From Pseudoalteromonas shioyasakiensis (GTDB taxonomy: Bacteria > Pseudomonadota > Gammaproteobacteria > Enterobacterales > Alteromonadaceae), in the NCBI RefSeq assembly GCF_001550135.1, contig NZ_LRUE01000018.1:30820-94819 (forward strand): a stretch of DNA of 64,000 nucleotides. The letters run 5' to 3'. Below are positions 27,398 through 35,875 of this stretch, piece after piece. The translations under genes were made by a program, and so were the position numbers. Positions within the stretch are counted from its first letter, which is position 1. Every line of letters begins with the position of its first letter. The notes under the pieces were generated by a model. That model did not search any database and had not been told where the DNA came from. It saw only the letters and a program-made list of their open reading frames with translations.

Positions 27398-28738
27398 TTA
27401 TTTGTATTCGCCAATGCCTCCATAAGCATTTAAACGGTTATAAAGTGTTTTAGTACTGATCCCCAGCATTTGTGCTGCAATCGTCTTATTACCTTGTACT
27501 TTATCTAAAGTAGCGTGGATCAATTCTTTTTCAACTTCTTCAATGGTTTGCCCTGCAACGACTTGGTTTGCTTGACTCTCTTTATTCACTTTAGAAAATG
27601 GTGACTCTAGCGATTCAGGCAAGGTAATAACAGTGCCTTTAGGGTCACTCATAATAAAGGCGCGGTGAATAGCGTGGCGAAGTTCACGTACGTTACCTGG
27701 CCAATCATGGGCTTCAAGCTCTTTGATTTGCGCCGCTTGCCATTTAAAGTCAGTGCCGTTTTCTTCATTGAGTTGCTCTAAAAAGGCATTGGCAAGCAGT
27801 GGAATATCTTCTTTTCGCTCACGAAGTGGTGGAATATCAATGGGGAATACCGCTAAACGAAAGTAAATATCTTCACGGATAACATTGTTTTGCGCAAGGT
27901 CAGTCAAAGTGCGGTTGGTTGCAGAAATAACACGGCAATTTACTGCTTGCTCTTTTGTGCCACCCACTCGGGTTACTTTTTTGCTTTCAAGTACACGTAG
28001 TAAGTTTGGCTGCATATCAATTGGCATTTCAGTTACTTCATCTAAAAACAAAGTACCACCAGCAGCTTGTTCAAACACCCCCTCTTTACGCGCAATAGCC
28101 CCTGTAAACGCGCCCTTTTCATGACCAAAAAGCTCGCTACCAATCAGCTCTTTTGAAAATGCACCACAGTTGGTTGCCACTAGCGGACCATCACACTCAG
28201 TCGCATTGTGTATCGCCTGCGCCACCACTTCTTTACCGGCACCACTTTCACCCATCAACATTACATTGGCAGAAGTGGCTGCAACACGCTCAATCATAGT
28301 ATAAAGCTTTTGCATCACTTCAGATTCACCAATTAGAGTGCCAAAGTGACGTTTTATTGCTGGCGTTGATTTTTTCTTAGGGGTCGCTTTTTTCGGGTTG
28401 AGTACACGCTCAATGTCTTCGCGTTGCAGTGGTTTGACTAGGTGGCCTACATTAGGCTCACACATTTCAGCCAGCTTACCTTTTACTGAAGGGTGCCCTG
28501 AAATTAACGTAACACGAGGCGATTGACCGATTGCTTTTAAATGCTCTAGTAAATGCAGGCCGCTGCCATCTGGCAGCATGAAATCTAAAAAGACATGATC
28601 AAATGTGTTGTTTTCAAACCATTGCTCCGCTTCAGCAAGGTTCGCTGCGGTATTTATATTGTGCCCGAGGAACTCAACTATGTGACAAACTACATCACTA
28701 AATTCACTGTCATCATCAACCAAAAGTACGTTTAACAT
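27398..28738 (-). CDS. NtrC-family sigma54-dependent response regulator
   Basis: A 446-residue enhancer-binding activator. The receiver has Asp52 in FLDFMLPDG; the AAA+ domain has Walker A GESGAGKE (163-170), the sigma54 loop GAFTGA (209-214) and FLDEVTEMP; a Fis-type helix-turn-helix (NKTIAAQMLGISTKTLYNRL) ends the protein. Of two close ATGs, the one at 28738 is chosen because the SD AGGGA lies 6 nt from it but touches the one at 28744. It opens the five-gene signalling cluster and is the only member with a DNA-binding output. The phosphodonor is probably one of the kinases encoded downstream. Confidence 0.94.
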   Translation of the reverse strand: MLNVLLVDDDSEFSDVVCHIVEFLGHNINTAANLAEAEQWFENNTFDHVFLDFMLPDGSGLHLLEHLKAIGQSPRVTLISGHPSVKGKLAEMCEPNVGHLVKPLQREDIERVLNPKKATPKKKSTPAIKRHFGTLIGESEVMQKLYTMIERVAATSANVMLMGESGAGKEVVAQAIHNATECDGPLVATNCGAFSKELIGSELFGHEKGAFTGAIARKEGVFEQAAGGTLFLDEVTEMPIDMQPNLLRVLESKKVTRVGGTKEQAVNCRVISATNRTLTDLAQNNVIREDIYFRLAVFPIDIPPLRERKEDIPLLANAFLEQLNEENGTDFKWQAAQIKELEAHDWPGNVRELRHAIHRAFIMSDPKGTVITLPESLESPFSKVNKESQANQVVAGQTIEEVEKELIHATLDKVQGNKTIAAQMLGISTKTLYNRLNAYGGIGEYK

Positions 28739-28896
28739 ATTCATTCCCTAAGCTTTTTTTGCCATTTTACGCATAGTTATAATGAAATGAAACTATATGC
28801 GTTAAATACCTAAATAGTTCTTAATTCCAGTTATATTACCTTATTAGTTTCGATTTGGGGTAAGTATAATGAATTAAATTCGGAAAAAAGGTTATT

Positions 28897-28941
28897 ATGG
28901 CGAGTTCAATATTAAGCCAAGCTGTACTTGCATTAATTTAA
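28897..28941 (+). CDS. Possible 14-codon leader ORF before the Nudix gene
   Basis: ATG at 28897 with SD AAAAGG 5 nt upstream, 14 sense codons (MASSIL to ALI), TAA ending at 28941, and 12 bp to the Nudix start. A TATAAT at 28865-28870 is a plausible -10. The Nudix ATG itself has no clear SD, so translation may be coupled to this short frame. Composition is unremarkable; it may be chance. Confidence 0.3.
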   Translation: MASSILSQAVLALI

Positions 28942-28953
28942 AGTTGTAATTCT

Positions 28954-29466
28954 ATGAAGTTATTAAGAAAAGTAATTCACCCAAGTTTAAGTAATGACTA
29001 TGGAACGGTGTTCATTCGTCACACTGCCCGCGCCATTGTTTTAAAAGGTGAACAAATACTACTTTTATATACCGCCCGTTATGATGACTATAGCCTACCT
29101 GGCGGTGGCGTTGATGAAGGCGAAAGCATTGAGCAAGGACTCCTGCGAGAGTTACATGAAGAAACGGGTGCACTACAAATTAAAATAAAGCAGCCATTAG
29201 GATTATACGAAGAAATCAGGCCTTGGTATAAAGACGACTTTGATTGTGTTCATATCAAATCCTATTGCTACTTCTGTGAAATTAGCGATGAATTTGCAGA
29301 CCCAAAAATGGAGCATTACGAAGTGCAAAATGGCATGCACCCTAAGTGGGTGAATATTTTTGATGCCATCGCACACAACGAAACCACCATGGCAATGAGT
29401 GAAAAACAGGGCCTATCGATTCAGCGCGAAACCTTTTTATTAAAGCTGATTGCTGACATTCTTTAA
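28954..29466 (+). CDS. Nudix hydrolase
   Basis: A 170-residue Nudix protein that hydrolyses a nucleoside diphosphate linked to another moiety. The Nudix box is complete: GGGVDEGESIEQGLLRELHE followed by ETGA, matching GX5EX7REUXEEXGU at about residues 50-72. The substrate class cannot be read from the sequence. It stands alone, divergent from the sigma54 activator across about 215 bp. No strong SD precedes the ATG; a short upstream frame with a good SD may couple its translation. Confidence 0.9.
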   Translation: MKLLRKVIHPSLSNDYGTVFIRHTARAIVLKGEQILLLYTARYDDYSLPGGGVDEGESIEQGLLRELHEETGALQIKIKQPLGLYEEIRPWYKDDFDCVHIKSYCYFCEISDEFADPKMEHYEVQNGMHPKWVNIFDAIAHNETTMAMSEKQGLSIQRETFLLKLIADIL

Positions 29467-29547
29467 GTTATTTTACATTACTTTACGCAACCATCAGATA
29501 TTGTGGCAGTCTATATTTATAGTTAAAACCAATTATGAGAGTAAACC

Positions 29548-30081
29548 ATGAGTAAAGTAGCCCCCCTTTCAAAGCCAACCATCCTTTTACATTGGACCGT
29601 TGCCATTTTGTTTATCGGCGTATTCGCGATGGGCATTTATGTTGCTGATTTTGCCGAGCCACCCGCTAAATTTACTTATATGGGTTGGCATAAATCAATG
29701 GGCTTAGTGGTATTAGTTTTTGCCATTGCAAGGCTTATTTGGCGTATTAAAGAAGGTGCATTACCCGCGACATCTGCAATGCCTAAATGGCAAACAGCGA
29801 TTGCTCACCTCACTCATGGCTTATTATTACTTGCAACTCTAGCTATGCCGTTATCTGGTTTTATCATGAGCTATGCGGGTGGTCGTGCAATTAGCTTCTT
29901 TGAGTTTGAGCTATTGAACGCACCAGAGAAAACACCTTGGCTTGCTGATGCAGGCAGCTTTGTGCATCACAGTTCAGTGCTTATTATCGTGGTGATTTTA
30001 GCCTTACACATTGCTGCTGCACTTAAACACCAGTTTGTTGATAAAGATGGCATGTTGAGCCGCATGCTAGGTAAGTCTTAA
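29548..30081 (+). CDS. Cytochrome b561 family protein
   Basis: A 177-residue four-helix membrane cytochrome of the bacterial b561 type. Haem-ligand histidines are visible in ILLHWTVAILF (helix 1), GWHKSMGL (helix 2), HLTHGLLLL (helix 3) and ALHIAAALKH (helix 4). Such proteins oxidise ubiquinol or move electrons to superoxide in the inner membrane; the exact partner is unknown. It has SD GAGAG and stands alone on the plus strand. It is convergent with the YgjV-like gene, whose stop lies 7 bp away. Confidence 0.9.
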   Translation: MSKVAPLSKPTILLHWTVAILFIGVFAMGIYVADFAEPPAKFTYMGWHKSMGLVVLVFAIARLIWRIKEGALPATSAMPKWQTAIAHLTHGLLLLATLAMPLSGFIMSYAGGRAISFFEFELLNAPEKTPWLADAGSFVHHSSVLIIVVILALHIAAALKHQFVDKDGMLSRMLGKS

Positions 30082-30088
30082 ATCAAAT

Positions 30089-30583
30089 TTAAGCGGGCTT
30101 AGGATGAGCATAAAAGCGCCATAAGCCCACTAAATTACTTATTAAAAACACCGTTTCCATTACCACTGCTAGTGGTGAAAAAACCAAAATGTTATGGACT
30201 ATCCAACCAATCGTGCCAACAATCATCAGTATGCGTAAGGTAAAATCTTTGCCTTGGAATGAAGCATAAGTTTGCAGTAACGTTGCCGACAGCGCGATAA
30301 AGCTAACCCAGCTTTGCCAAGTAAGTAGTACTGCGCTAATACTCAAAAGCATAAAAGCTATCATCACCCAGGTTTTGCGGGCAAAAATACAATAGCCATA
30401 ACGTAGTGCTGCAATCAGCATTAAACATGCAGCGCTGAAGTTATCGAGCAGCATAAAGTGCACAGATGTCAGTAAAACCGAGCTAAACAAACAAGCTAAA
30501 ATTGCCTGCCTTTGTTTAAACTGAAATGAAGCCAAATCGAGTAATGTGGCAATGGCAACTAAGCACTGAGATAAAATAAACAT
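30089..30583 (-). CDS. YgjV-family inner-membrane protein
   Basis: A 164-residue multi-pass membrane protein with five to six short hydrophobic helices. It resembles the YgjV family (SQCLVAIATLLDLASFQFKQ; LRYGYCIFARKTW), whose function is unknown. SD AGGAG precedes the ATG. It lies 50 bp downstream of the Crp/Fnr gene on the same strand and could be co-transcribed with it. No catalytic residues are evident. Confidence 0.7.
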   Translation of the reverse strand: MFILSQCLVAIATLLDLASFQFKQRQAILACLFSSVLLTSVHFMLLDNFSAACLMLIAALRYGYCIFARKTWVMIAFMLLSISAVLLTWQSWVSFIALSATLLQTYASFQGKDFTLRILMIVGTIGWIVHNILVFSPLAVVMETVFLISNLVGLWRFYAHPKPA

Positions 30584-30631
30584 AACGACTCCTGAAAAAT
30601 CAGCAGTGTAATGTTTACTGTTTTGCTACGC

Positions 30632-30647
30632 CTTAACTTAAGTTAAG
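30632..30647. repeat. 16-bp palindrome at the end of the Crp/Fnr gene
   Basis: CTTAACTTAAGTTAAG is a perfect palindrome covering the stop codon of the Crp/Fnr gene. No T-run follows. It could be a weak 3' hairpin or an operator for the downstream gene; this is not decidable here. Confidence 0.4.
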
Positions 30648-31199
30648 ACGCCGTCTAATTCGCGATAAAGAAATCGCAGAAACCCCTAAATACATAGCAA
30701 CCTCGTTTAAACTCAGTTGTTCAAGCCAATGCGGTTTTTGTTCCAGTAAATATTGGTAACGCTGCTCAGGGGTATTGAGTAATAAAAACGCTTCTTTTGC
30801 TTCTTTAAACATTAATTGCTGACTAATTAACTGATGTTTTATTGCTTGCCAGTCACTACTATCAAATAAAACCAAAGGCACCTTAATAAGCTCAGCATCA
30901 CGTATCACTTTGAGCTGGTAAAGCGCTGGGGTTTTGGTTAACCAGTTACCATATAGCAGTGCAAATTCATCTTGAAAGTAGAACTCTTTACACTTTTGCG
31001 CACCTTGCGATGATGCATGTAATGCCCCAAGCACCCCAGATATAATTAAGTAACCTGCATCTTGTTCGTCACCTTGCTGCAATAAAACATCACCTTTAGC
31101 GAAACGCTTTATGGCGCATTGCCCAGCAAGCTTGTTACGAAATTCACAGGCTAGTTGATGGTAACTATCACCAAGTGGGAGTAACTGGGTATCAGTCAA
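30633..31199 (-). CDS. Crp/Fnr-family transcriptional regulator
   Basis: A 188-residue regulator with an N-terminal cyclic-nucleotide-binding-type barrel (LLQQGDEQDAGYLIISGVLGAL) and a short C-terminal winged helix (SLNEVAMYLGVSAISLSRIRRRLN). It lacks the Cys cluster of Fnr, so it is not an iron-sulfur sensor; the ligand is unknown. The start is uncertain: the frame opens at TTG 31208, but TTG 31199 has AAGG 9 nt upstream and overlaps the nitronate monooxygenase stop as TTGA, the usual form of translational coupling. It is therefore likely tied in expression to that enzyme. Confidence 0.85.
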   Translation of the reverse strand: MTDTQLLPLGDSYHQLACEFRNKLAGQCAIKRFAKGDVLLQQGDEQDAGYLIISGVLGALHASSQGAQKCKEFYFQDEFALLYGNWLTKTPALYQLKVIRDAELIKVPLVLFDSSDWQAIKHQLISQQLMFKEAKEAFLLLNTPEQRYQYLLEQKPHWLEQLSLNEVAMYLGVSAISLSRIRRRLNLS

Positions 31200-32233
31200 G
31201 ACTGCCAACCTTGCATTAGTAGTTCAGTAATTTGCTGGGCGTTTATACCTTCTCGAACCACAAAGCGCTCACCACACCAAAGCGGTGAAAAACCACTGTC
31301 GCCTTTAGCCTCTGCTTTTGCACGTAATGCGGTCATTGCAATCGACGCATACGGAAATGGCGGCGCCTGCTCTGGCATCGCCCCTAATTCTTGCATCACT
31401 CTGTTGCGTATTCCTCGGGCCGGTCGGCCAGAGAATAAGGTTGTCAATTCTGTTGAGTCTGGCTTAGCCGTTTTTAATACTTCACGATGTAAAGCACTTG
31501 TTGTCGCTTCTTCACAAAGTAAGTAAGCGCTCCCCACCTGCACTGCTACTACACCTAATGCTTGGTACTGGGCTACATCTTCTGCTGTACAAATTCCACC
31601 CGCAGCAATAACGGGAATATCAAGCTTTACACACTCTCGCACCAATTGAACAGTGGTTGGTTGCAGCGATAAATCCATTGATAAAAAATGGCCGCGGTGG
31701 CCGCCTGCTTCAATCCCTTGTGCAATAACCGCATCGGCACCATTTGCTTGTAACCAGCGCGCTTCATCTAATGTCGTGGCTGATGAAAGAACCGCTCCGC
31801 CCCACGCTTTAATCTGAGAAACAATCTCTTTACTGGGCAGGCCAAAGTGAAAGCTAACAATGGCAGGCTTATAAGGCGCGATAATATCGATCACTTGCTG
31901 ATTAATTGGCTGGCGTGAAGCGTTACGGGTAAATTGTGAGGCATCGACAGCAAACTCATCGAAATAAGGCTCAAGTACATTATGCCATGCAGTTTGCTGA
32001 GCCATTGTATAGTCAGGTGTTTGATGACAAAAGAAATTAAGGTTGTAAGGCTTATCAGTATGCTGGCTAATGTAATCAAGCTCTGAGACAAGCTGCTCAG
32101 CCGAGAGCATAGCGCAAGGTAACGAGCCAAGCCCCCCAGCTTCACAAACAGCCACTGTCAGTTTGGCGTTTTGCACACCCGCCATTGGCGCTTGAATAAT
32201 CGCAAGTTCGGTATTTAACACAGAATTTGTCAT
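31196..32233 (-). CDS. Nitronate monooxygenase family flavoprotein
   Basis: A 345-residue TIM-barrel FMN enzyme of the 2-nitropropane dioxygenase/nitronate monooxygenase family. Marks are IIQAPMAGV at the N terminus, EAGGLGSLP, the loop IAQGIEAGGHRGHF carrying the conserved His near the flavin, and IPVIAAGGI plus VQVGSAYL for phosphate binding. It oxidises alkyl nitronates such as propionate-3-nitronate. SD AAGGAA precedes the ATG. It is translationally coupled to the Crp/Fnr gene downstream and divergent from the aldehyde dehydrogenase gene. Confidence 0.88.
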   Translation of the reverse strand: MTNSVLNTELAIIQAPMAGVQNAKLTVAVCEAGGLGSLPCAMLSAEQLVSELDYISQHTDKPYNLNFFCHQTPDYTMAQQTAWHNVLEPYFDEFAVDASQFTRNASRQPINQQVIDIIAPYKPAIVSFHFGLPSKEIVSQIKAWGGAVLSSATTLDEARWLQANGADAVIAQGIEAGGHRGHFLSMDLSLQPTTVQLVRECVKLDIPVIAAGGICTAEDVAQYQALGVVAVQVGSAYLLCEEATTSALHREVLKTAKPDSTELTTLFSGRPARGIRNRVMQELGAMPEQAPPFPYASIAMTALRAKAEAKGDSGFSPLWCGERFVVREGINAQQITELLMQGWQS

Positions 32234-32398
32234 TACGTATTCCTTGTAAGTTTTGCAGCCTGTTGCAGTTTTTACAGAAAAAAGAGTGCCTAGCCAAGTT
32301 CAAATTAAATAAAACACAATTAAATCAAACAGCTAGAACAGCGAAAAATAGGTATTAGCCTTGCAAACCTTTTACTACAATTTTGTAAGGAGATAATG

Positions 32399-33775
32399 AT
32401 GACTGATACTGTAACTACAATCAATCCAGCCAATGAGCAAACCTTAAATACGTATAATTTATTGTCATTGCAACAAGCACAGAGTGAAGTTGACCAATGT
32501 CATCAAGCTTTTTTAAAGTGGCGCACCACATCCCACGAGCAGCGAGCAAAATTACTCAATCAACTTGCACAAGTAATTGAATCAAACCAGCAAGAGTTGG
32601 CCCAGTTGATGACCGATGAAATGGGAAAGTTATATCAACAAGGCCTACAGGAAGTTGAGCTTTGCGCTGCAATTTGTCGCTATACCGCAGAGCAAGGGCC
32701 ACAAGTGCTTGCTGATGAAAGCCGTGATATGCAAGACGGCCGTGCAATTATTAGCTACCAACCAATCGGTGTCGTTTTAGGTATCCAACCTTGGAACTTC
32801 CCGCTTTATCAAGTCATTCGCTATGCTTGTGCGAATATCATGGCGGGTAATACCACGGTGCTAAAACATGCAGGCAATGTATTTGGCATGGCTGAAAAAA
32901 TTGAGCAATTATTTACTCAAGCTGGCTTTGATGACTATTGCTTTAAAAACCTACTGATTGACGGCAAAACCGCAAGCAAACTTATTGAGCACTCAGCTAT
33001 TCGAGGTGTGACATTTACTGGTAGCGACGAAACAGGCAAAAAAGTTGCTGAGCTTGCAGGTAAACAGGTTAAGAAAACCGTACTTGAGCTTGGCAGTAAC
33101 GATGCCTATGTTGTACTCGATGATGCTGACTTAAATACCGCGATTACCGCATGTACACAAGGGCGTTTGATCAATAACGGGCAAACCTGTGTTGCCGCAA
33201 AACGCTTTATTGTTGTTGATGCTTTATACGATGATTTTAAAGCCTTAATTAAAGAACAATTTGAACAAGTTGTTCTTGGTGATCCGAATGATGAAAAAAC
33301 CACGCTCGGTCCAATGGCCCGTAAAGATCTGCGCGATAAACTTCATCAGCAAGTGACTGATTCAGTCAATGCGGGTGCGAGCATTGTTACCGGCGGTAAC
33401 GTTGCTGAGCACACAGGCTTTTATTACACCCCGACTCTGCTTGAAAACATTAAACCGGGCATGCCCGCCTATGATGATGAATTATTTGGCCCTGTAGCAT
33501 CGCTTATCAGGGCAAAAGATAATGATGAGGCTATGCAAATTGCTAATGACTCTCGCTATGGTCTTGGTGGCGGTATTTTCTCAAAAGACGAACAAGCAGC
33601 CATTGAGCTTGCAAAGCACCATTTTGATACCGGCATGGTGAATATTAATGGCTATGGTCTTGCTCAGCCGAACTTACCATTTGGTGGTGTAAAAGACAGT
33701 GGCTATGGCCGTGAACACGGCGGCTTTGGGCTACGTGAATTTGTTAATATCAAAACCATTATGATCAACGACTAA
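32399..33775 (+). CDS. NAD(P)-dependent aldehyde (succinate-semialdehyde type) dehydrogenase
   Basis: A 458-residue aldehyde dehydrogenase. The catalytic Cys264 lies in NNGQTCVAAKR and the general-base Glu in VLELGSNDAYVV; the cofactor-binding Rossmann region includes GVVLGIQPWNFP and FTGSDETGKKV. The short N terminus and overall length match the GabD-like/Sad group that oxidises succinate semialdehyde. The ATG at 32399 is chosen over 32396 because AAGGAG is 6 nt from it. It is followed by a terminator and is divergent from the nitronate monooxygenase gene. No gabT or other pathway gene is adjacent, so the substrate is a family-level guess. Confidence 0.9.
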   Translation: MTDTVTTINPANEQTLNTYNLLSLQQAQSEVDQCHQAFLKWRTTSHEQRAKLLNQLAQVIESNQQELAQLMTDEMGKLYQQGLQEVELCAAICRYTAEQGPQVLADESRDMQDGRAIISYQPIGVVLGIQPWNFPLYQVIRYACANIMAGNTTVLKHAGNVFGMAEKIEQLFTQAGFDDYCFKNLLIDGKTASKLIEHSAIRGVTFTGSDETGKKVAELAGKQVKKTVLELGSNDAYVVLDDADLNTAITACTQGRLINNGQTCVAAKRFIVVDALYDDFKALIKEQFEQVVLGDPNDEKTTLGPMARKDLRDKLHQQVTDSVNAGASIVTGGNVAEHTGFYYTPTLLENIKPGMPAYDDELFGPVASLIRAKDNDEAMQIANDSRYGLGGGIFSKDEQAAIELAKHHFDTGMVNINGYGLAQPNLPFGGVKDSGYGREHGGFGLREFVNIKTIMIND

Positions 33776-33781
33776 CCACAA

Positions 33782-33806
33782 AAAAGGGCTCATTAGAGCC
33801 CTTTCT
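33782..33806 (+). terminator. Terminator of the aldehyde dehydrogenase gene
   Basis: Stem AAAGGGCTC/GAGCCCTTT with an ATTA loop and TCTT tail, just after the stop codon. Confidence 0.85.
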
Positions 33807-33837
33807 TATATCTAATTGTCCACCCTGAATAAGGTTA

Positions 33838-34911
33838 TCACTTTTCAAACATGGGCACTTGCTGCTTAGACGCTGATGGCATTTTTAACTCATCCACTGC
33901 TTTTTCTTTATCAATCTGCTCTTGTTGTTTTTGATTGTCAGAATCGGGGTTATAAACAAGTTCAGTAAGTAGTGCAAAATGATCTGAGCCATATTTTGCC
34001 AAACGCTCAATACGCTTAACGCTAAACTCATTACTATGAAAAAGGTGGTCAAGCGGCCAGCGCATAAAGAAATAACTGGCATGAAACGTATTAAAAAAGC
34101 CGCGACCTTTGCGTGGATCTAACAAACCACTAATACGCATGAACAAGCGGGTACTCCGCGACCATGCAACATCATTTAGATCACCGGCAACAATACAAGG
34201 TCGCTGTCTGTTTTTAAGTGCTTTCGCTAAGATTATCAACTCAGTATCACGGGGTCGTGAACTGTCTTCTTCCGTAGGACTCGGAGGAGCAGGATGAATA
34301 AAGTGCCCTTGTACTTCTATGCCATCTGCATCTTCAAACAAAATATGAATTGAGGGGATATCGCTTTCTATAAGCTCACAAACTTTCTGTTGTTTGATTT
34401 TAAACTTGCTGTACAAGTGCATGCCATAGCGATTATCTTTTGGGCAGTACACTCGATATGGGTACTCTTGTTCTAAACTACTCAGTTCATTTTGCCAAGT
34501 TTGATCAGACTCTAACGTAATGAGTAAATCAGGTTGGTGCGTTTTAACTAAGCCAATGAGTTTGTCATATTCGGTGTTCGACATCAGTACATTTGCCGAC
34601 ATAATACGAATACTGTGCTTATCGGACTTATTGCTTGAGGCAACTTCTTTGTTAGCTAGCCTTGTGTAAGGGTAAATCCAGCCAACTTGCAATAACAGCA
34701 CTAGGATACTAGCCAAAGCGCAACCAATATAAAGCATTGATCCCGTACGACTGATTAAATAGCTTGCAGCAATTAAACTCCCACAAGCAAGGTAAACCAC
34801 TTGCAAGCGTACAAAGTCACAACTGCGAATTAAATAATGTTGGGAATATGAAAATGGCAAGATTGAGACCACTAGCAGCATGGCCAATAGTGAACTCAAT
34901 CCATAAGTCAT
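33838..34911 (-). CDS. Membrane-anchored endonuclease/exonuclease/phosphatase family protein
   Basis: A 357-residue protein with three N-terminal membrane helices (to about residue 85) followed by an exonuclease III-like EEP domain. Active-site segments are RIMSANVLM, LLITLESDQTW (metal-binding Glu), VAGDLNDVAWS and the terminal GSDHFALLTEL. Such proteins cut nucleic acid, phosphoinositide-like or other phosphodiesters; here the domain probably faces the periplasm, and the substrate is unknown. The frame starts at TTG 34926; the ATG at 34911 is preferred although neither has a clear SD. The C-terminal 35 residues are Gln/Lys-rich and likely disordered. It lies directly downstream of the two small secreted paralogues. 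Confidence 0.8.
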   Translation of the reverse strand: MTYGLSSLLAMLLVVSILPFSYSQHYLIRSCDFVRLQVVYLACGSLIAASYLISRTGSMLYIGCALASILVLLLQVGWIYPYTRLANKEVASSNKSDKHSIRIMSANVLMSNTEYDKLIGLVKTHQPDLLITLESDQTWQNELSSLEQEYPYRVYCPKDNRYGMHLYSKFKIKQQKVCELIESDIPSIHILFEDADGIEVQGHFIHPAPPSPTEEDSSRPRDTELIILAKALKNRQRPCIVAGDLNDVAWSRSTRLFMRISGLLDPRKGRGFFNTFHASYFFMRWPLDHLFHSNEFSVKRIERLAKYGSDHFALLTELVYNPDSDNQKQQEQIDKEKAVDELKMPSASKQQVPMFEK

Positions 34912-34928
34912 GATCGATTCAAGCAAAA

Positions 34929-35249
34929 CTAGCGGCTCAGAATAGAAATAATTTCTCGGGTATCTTCCACTAAACGCACGACAGTATCGTCGACTTGAAT
35001 TGAAATTAGACCATCTCTGTCTCGTGATTTAATCACTTTGCCACGGCGGTAAATATCACGGTCAAGAATATCGCCTTTACGTAATTTTTTTTGCCAACCA
35101 GGTGGTAAATCACCACCATTATCAAGTTTCTTTTCTAGGCCAGGTGGCAGGCTTTTACCTTTGTCCTTATCCTTGTCTTTATCTTTCGCAAGTGCGCCAG
35201 CCGTCACTAAGCTCAAACCTATTACTGCAACTGTTAACAATGCTTTCAT
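34929..35249 (-). CDS. Small secreted CigR/RcnB-like protein, Lys/Asp-rich
   Basis: A 106-residue exported protein. The start is the ATG at 35249, with AAGGAG 7 nt upstream. The signal peptide ends near GALA; it is followed by a KDKDKDKDKGK tract and the repeat LPPGLEKKLDNGGDLPPGWQ. The C-terminal part (GDILDRDIYRRGKVI, then ISIQVDDTVVRLVEDTREI) is shared with the gene upstream and recalls the RcnB/CigR group of periplasmic proteins. Function is not known; a metal or envelope-stress role is only suggested by that resemblance. It is a tandem paralogue of the gene at 35349, but a terminator separates the two. Confidence 0.65.
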   Translation of the reverse strand: MKALLTVAVIGLSLVTAGALAKDKDKDKDKGKSLPPGLEKKLDNGGDLPPGWQKKLRKGDILDRDIYRRGKVIKSRDRDGLISIQVDDTVVRLVEDTREIISILSR

Positions 35250-35317
35250 ACGAGTGCTCCTTTTGTTAGTCCCAGTTAAGCGTAGCAAGTTTTTCTGAAC
35301 TGGGTATGAAAGCAGCT

Positions 35318-35341
35318 AAAAAAAGCCGCTAAGCGGCTTTT
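35318..35341 (-). terminator. Terminator after the His-rich paralogue
   Basis: Stem AAAAGCCGCT/AGCGGCTTTT, 8 bp beyond the stop of the minus-strand gene, with an A-run that is read as T-run. Confidence 0.85.
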
Positions 35342-35348
35342 GACAGGA

Positions 35349-35783
35349 TTAACGATGGCGAGTAACAATTGATAAAATCTCTCGCGTATCGTGTACTAGA
35401 TGAATAAGACGGTCGTCGATTTCGATGGCAATAATACCATTTCGGTCGCGACGTTTAATCACTCGCCCATGACGATATATATCACGGTCAAGAATATCAC
35501 CATGATGATAACGCTTATACCAACCTGGTGGTAAGCCACCACCATGCCCTACTTTTTTGTATAAACCAGGTGGTAAATCACGGTAACTGTAACGGTCGTA
35601 CCTATCATAACGATCATGTCTGTCATGATGGTGATGTTTGTGATGTTTGTGGTGTTTTTTATGCTTTTTACGTTCGTGCTTATGTTCGTATCTATCATGG
35701 TCACGATCATGTTTCGCGTTTGCTTCCATAGGCATCAAACTCAAACCTAAAACGGCAACTGAGATAGTAAGTAATTTATTCAT
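35349..35783 (-). CDS. His-rich secreted CigR/RcnB-like protein
   Basis: A 144-residue exported protein, paralogue of the next gene. After a signal peptide ending near ANA it has a long His/Lys/Asp tract (residues of about 24-65, with runs such as KHHKHHKHHHHD) that could bind nickel, cobalt, copper or zinc. Then LPPGLYKK, LPPGWYKR, GDILDRDIYRHG and the terminal IDDRLIHLVHDTREILSIV match its neighbour closely. The His tract is absent from the neighbour, which has Lys/Asp there instead. Metal binding is inferred from composition. No metal transporter gene is adjacent. Confidence 0.7.
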   Translation of the reverse strand: MNKLLTISVAVLGLSLMPMEANAKHDRDHDRYEHKHERKKHKKHHKHHKHHHHDRHDRYDRYDRYSYRDLPPGLYKKVGHGGGLPPGWYKRYHHGDILDRDIYRHGRVIKRRDRNGIIAIEIDDRLIHLVHDTREILSIVTRHR

Positions 35784-35875
35784 AATAGAGACCCTTAACG
35801 TTTGCTCTTGATAAAAAGCCTAACGTTTTAGCCTGAATCATAGATGAAGGGTTACAATTTAAAAACGTAACTGCT

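Noticed and set aside
27387-27429. Extended start of the HisKA mini-gene at 27429
   Set aside because: It overlaps the sigma54 activator coding end and lacks an SD; AAAGGAT favours the ATG at 27387.
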